This document shows positions 5,184 through 5,738 of a stretch of DNA of 5,738 bases, one piece after another (position 1 is the stretch's first letter; every line of letters begins with the position of its first letter). This stretch comes from Thermoplasmata archaeon (lineage in GTDB: Archaea > Thermoplasmatota > Thermoplasmata > Thermoplasmatales > Thermoplasmataceae). A model generated the notes under the pieces. That model made no database searches, was not told the origin of the DNA, and saw only the letters and a program-made list of their open reading frames with translations. The translations under genes and the position numbers were made by a program. The stretch spans positions 1 through 5,738 of the forward strand of contig JAJYZU010000075.1 in assembly GCA_021799755.1 (NCBI GenBank), given 5' to 3'.

Positions 5184-5738
5184 ACACGGATGAATGGAAC
5201 TCTGTTTACGATCAAATATCGCGCGACCTTGGTTTTTCAAAGGAAATGGATTTCAAGAGTTCCAAAGCACTATCTGCGATCCTGGGGCCAGCCTCAAATC
5301 TGGGCGTTGCGGATAAATTTCGTGGAAAGGATGCTTACGTTGTTGGGAATGCGCCAGATTTGAAAGATCATCTTGAAAAGAGGGCCGGGGAGGTATCAAT
5401 CGTTGCGGATTCTGCAATAGACACGTATCTCGACCTTGTAGGTTTTCCTGATATAATAGTCACAGATCTTGACGGAGACATCCCTGCGATACTCAAATGC
5501 AACGAATCCGGGACTCTATGTCTGATCCATGCCCATGGAGACAACATTGGTTTGATAAAAGAATGGTCTGGGAAATTCACAGGGCCAAGGATAGGAACGA
5601 CACAGAACAAACCACTTCATAATATATTCAATTTCTTTGGGTTCACGGATGGAGACAGGGCAGCTTTCTTTGCAGATTACCTTAATTCCAGAGAGATTCG
5701 CCTCGTGGGATTTGACTTCGGAAATCCTTCGTTTAAAA
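5180..5738 (+). CDS. mptE: 6-hydroxymethyl-7,8-dihydropterin pyrophosphokinase, archaeal MptE type (partial)
   Basis: Transfers pyrophosphate from ATP to 6-hydroxymethyl-7,8-dihydropterin, a step towards folate or methanopterin-type C1 carriers. This is the archaeal enzyme (formerly DUF115), unrelated in sequence to bacterial FolK. The first 186 codons are present and the gene runs off the right edge. Visible motifs: YVVGNAPDL (53-61), IVADSA (74-79), VTDLDGD (94-100), HAHGDN (117-122), GTTQ (139-142), GFTDGDRAA (154-162) and LVGFDFG (175-181). The DLDGD, HAHGDN and GFTDGDR motifs are the Asp-rich family signature for nucleotide and metal binding. The ATG at 5180 overlaps the DUF373 stop as ATGA and is the only in-frame start before Met23. 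No separate promoter or strong Shine-Dalgarno is seen, so expression should depend on the upstream gene. The frame is intact to the edge. Confidence 0.92.
   Translation, partial: MNTDEWNSVYDQISRDLGFSKEMDFKSSKALSAILGPASNLGVADKFRGKDAYVVGNAPDLKDHLEKRAGEVSIVADSAIDTYLDLVGFPDIIVTDLDGDIPAILKCNESGTLCLIHAHGDNIGLIKEWSGKFTGPRIGTTQNKPLHNIFNFFGFTDGDRAAFFADYLNSREIRLVGFDFGNPSFK

Noticed and set aside
4078..5610. Out-of-frame open frames within DUF373 and mptE on either strand
   Set aside because: Shadows of conserved genes; the minus-strand frames have no promoter and no recognisable motif.

Overview
The window reads as chromosomal DNA of an archaeon of the order Thermoplasmatales (Thermoplasma, Ferroplasma or Cuniculiplasma type). 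The grounds are the archaeal gene order HMG-CoA synthase / thiolase / DUF35 protein, an archaeal DUF373 membrane protein, an archaeal MptE-type pterin pyrophosphokinase, TATA-box promoters with very short leaders, and heavy use of AGG/AGA and ATA codons. The genus cannot be fixed from the sequence alone.

Positions 1-2315, minus strand: an operon of three overlapping genes whose products form the first steps of the mevalonate pathway for archaeal isoprenoid ether lipids. These are HMG-CoA synthase (1221-2276), a thiolase-family protein (65-1237) and the first 22 codons of a DUF35-type bridging protein (1-68). In characterised archaea the three proteins form one complex that channels acetoacetyl-CoA. 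The HMG-CoA synthase keeps its catalytic Glu, Cys and His. The thiolase does not: the nucleophilic Cys is Thr90 and the His of the GHP motif is Asn338. This is the most notable observation in the window. A 23-bp interrupted palindrome sits at the predicted transcription start of the operon.

Positions 2316-2812: a divergent promoter region, then a 71-residue basic winged-helix protein (2473-2688, plus strand) with its own strong TATA box and Shine-Dalgarno. A convergent intergenic region follows, with two inverted repeats and T-runs.

Positions 2813-3706: a cytosolic glycerophosphodiester phosphodiesterase (2813-3520, minus strand), probably translated from a leaderless GTG-start mRNA. An AT-rich divergent intergenic region follows.

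Positions 3707-4019: a 70-residue predicted winged-helix regulator of unrecognised family. It is preceded by three ATGKACA/TGTCCAT half-sites spaced exactly 11 bp apart. Another exact TGTCCAT lies at the predicted transcription start of the next gene, so the small protein may regulate itself and its downstream neighbour.

Positions 4020-5738: a DUF373 six-helix membrane protein with a 150-residue Asp-rich cytosolic domain. It is coupled by an ATGA overlap to mptE, a 6-hydroxymethyl-7,8-dihydropterin pyrophosphokinase that runs off the right edge. No RNA genes, insertion sequences or CRISPR arrays were seen.
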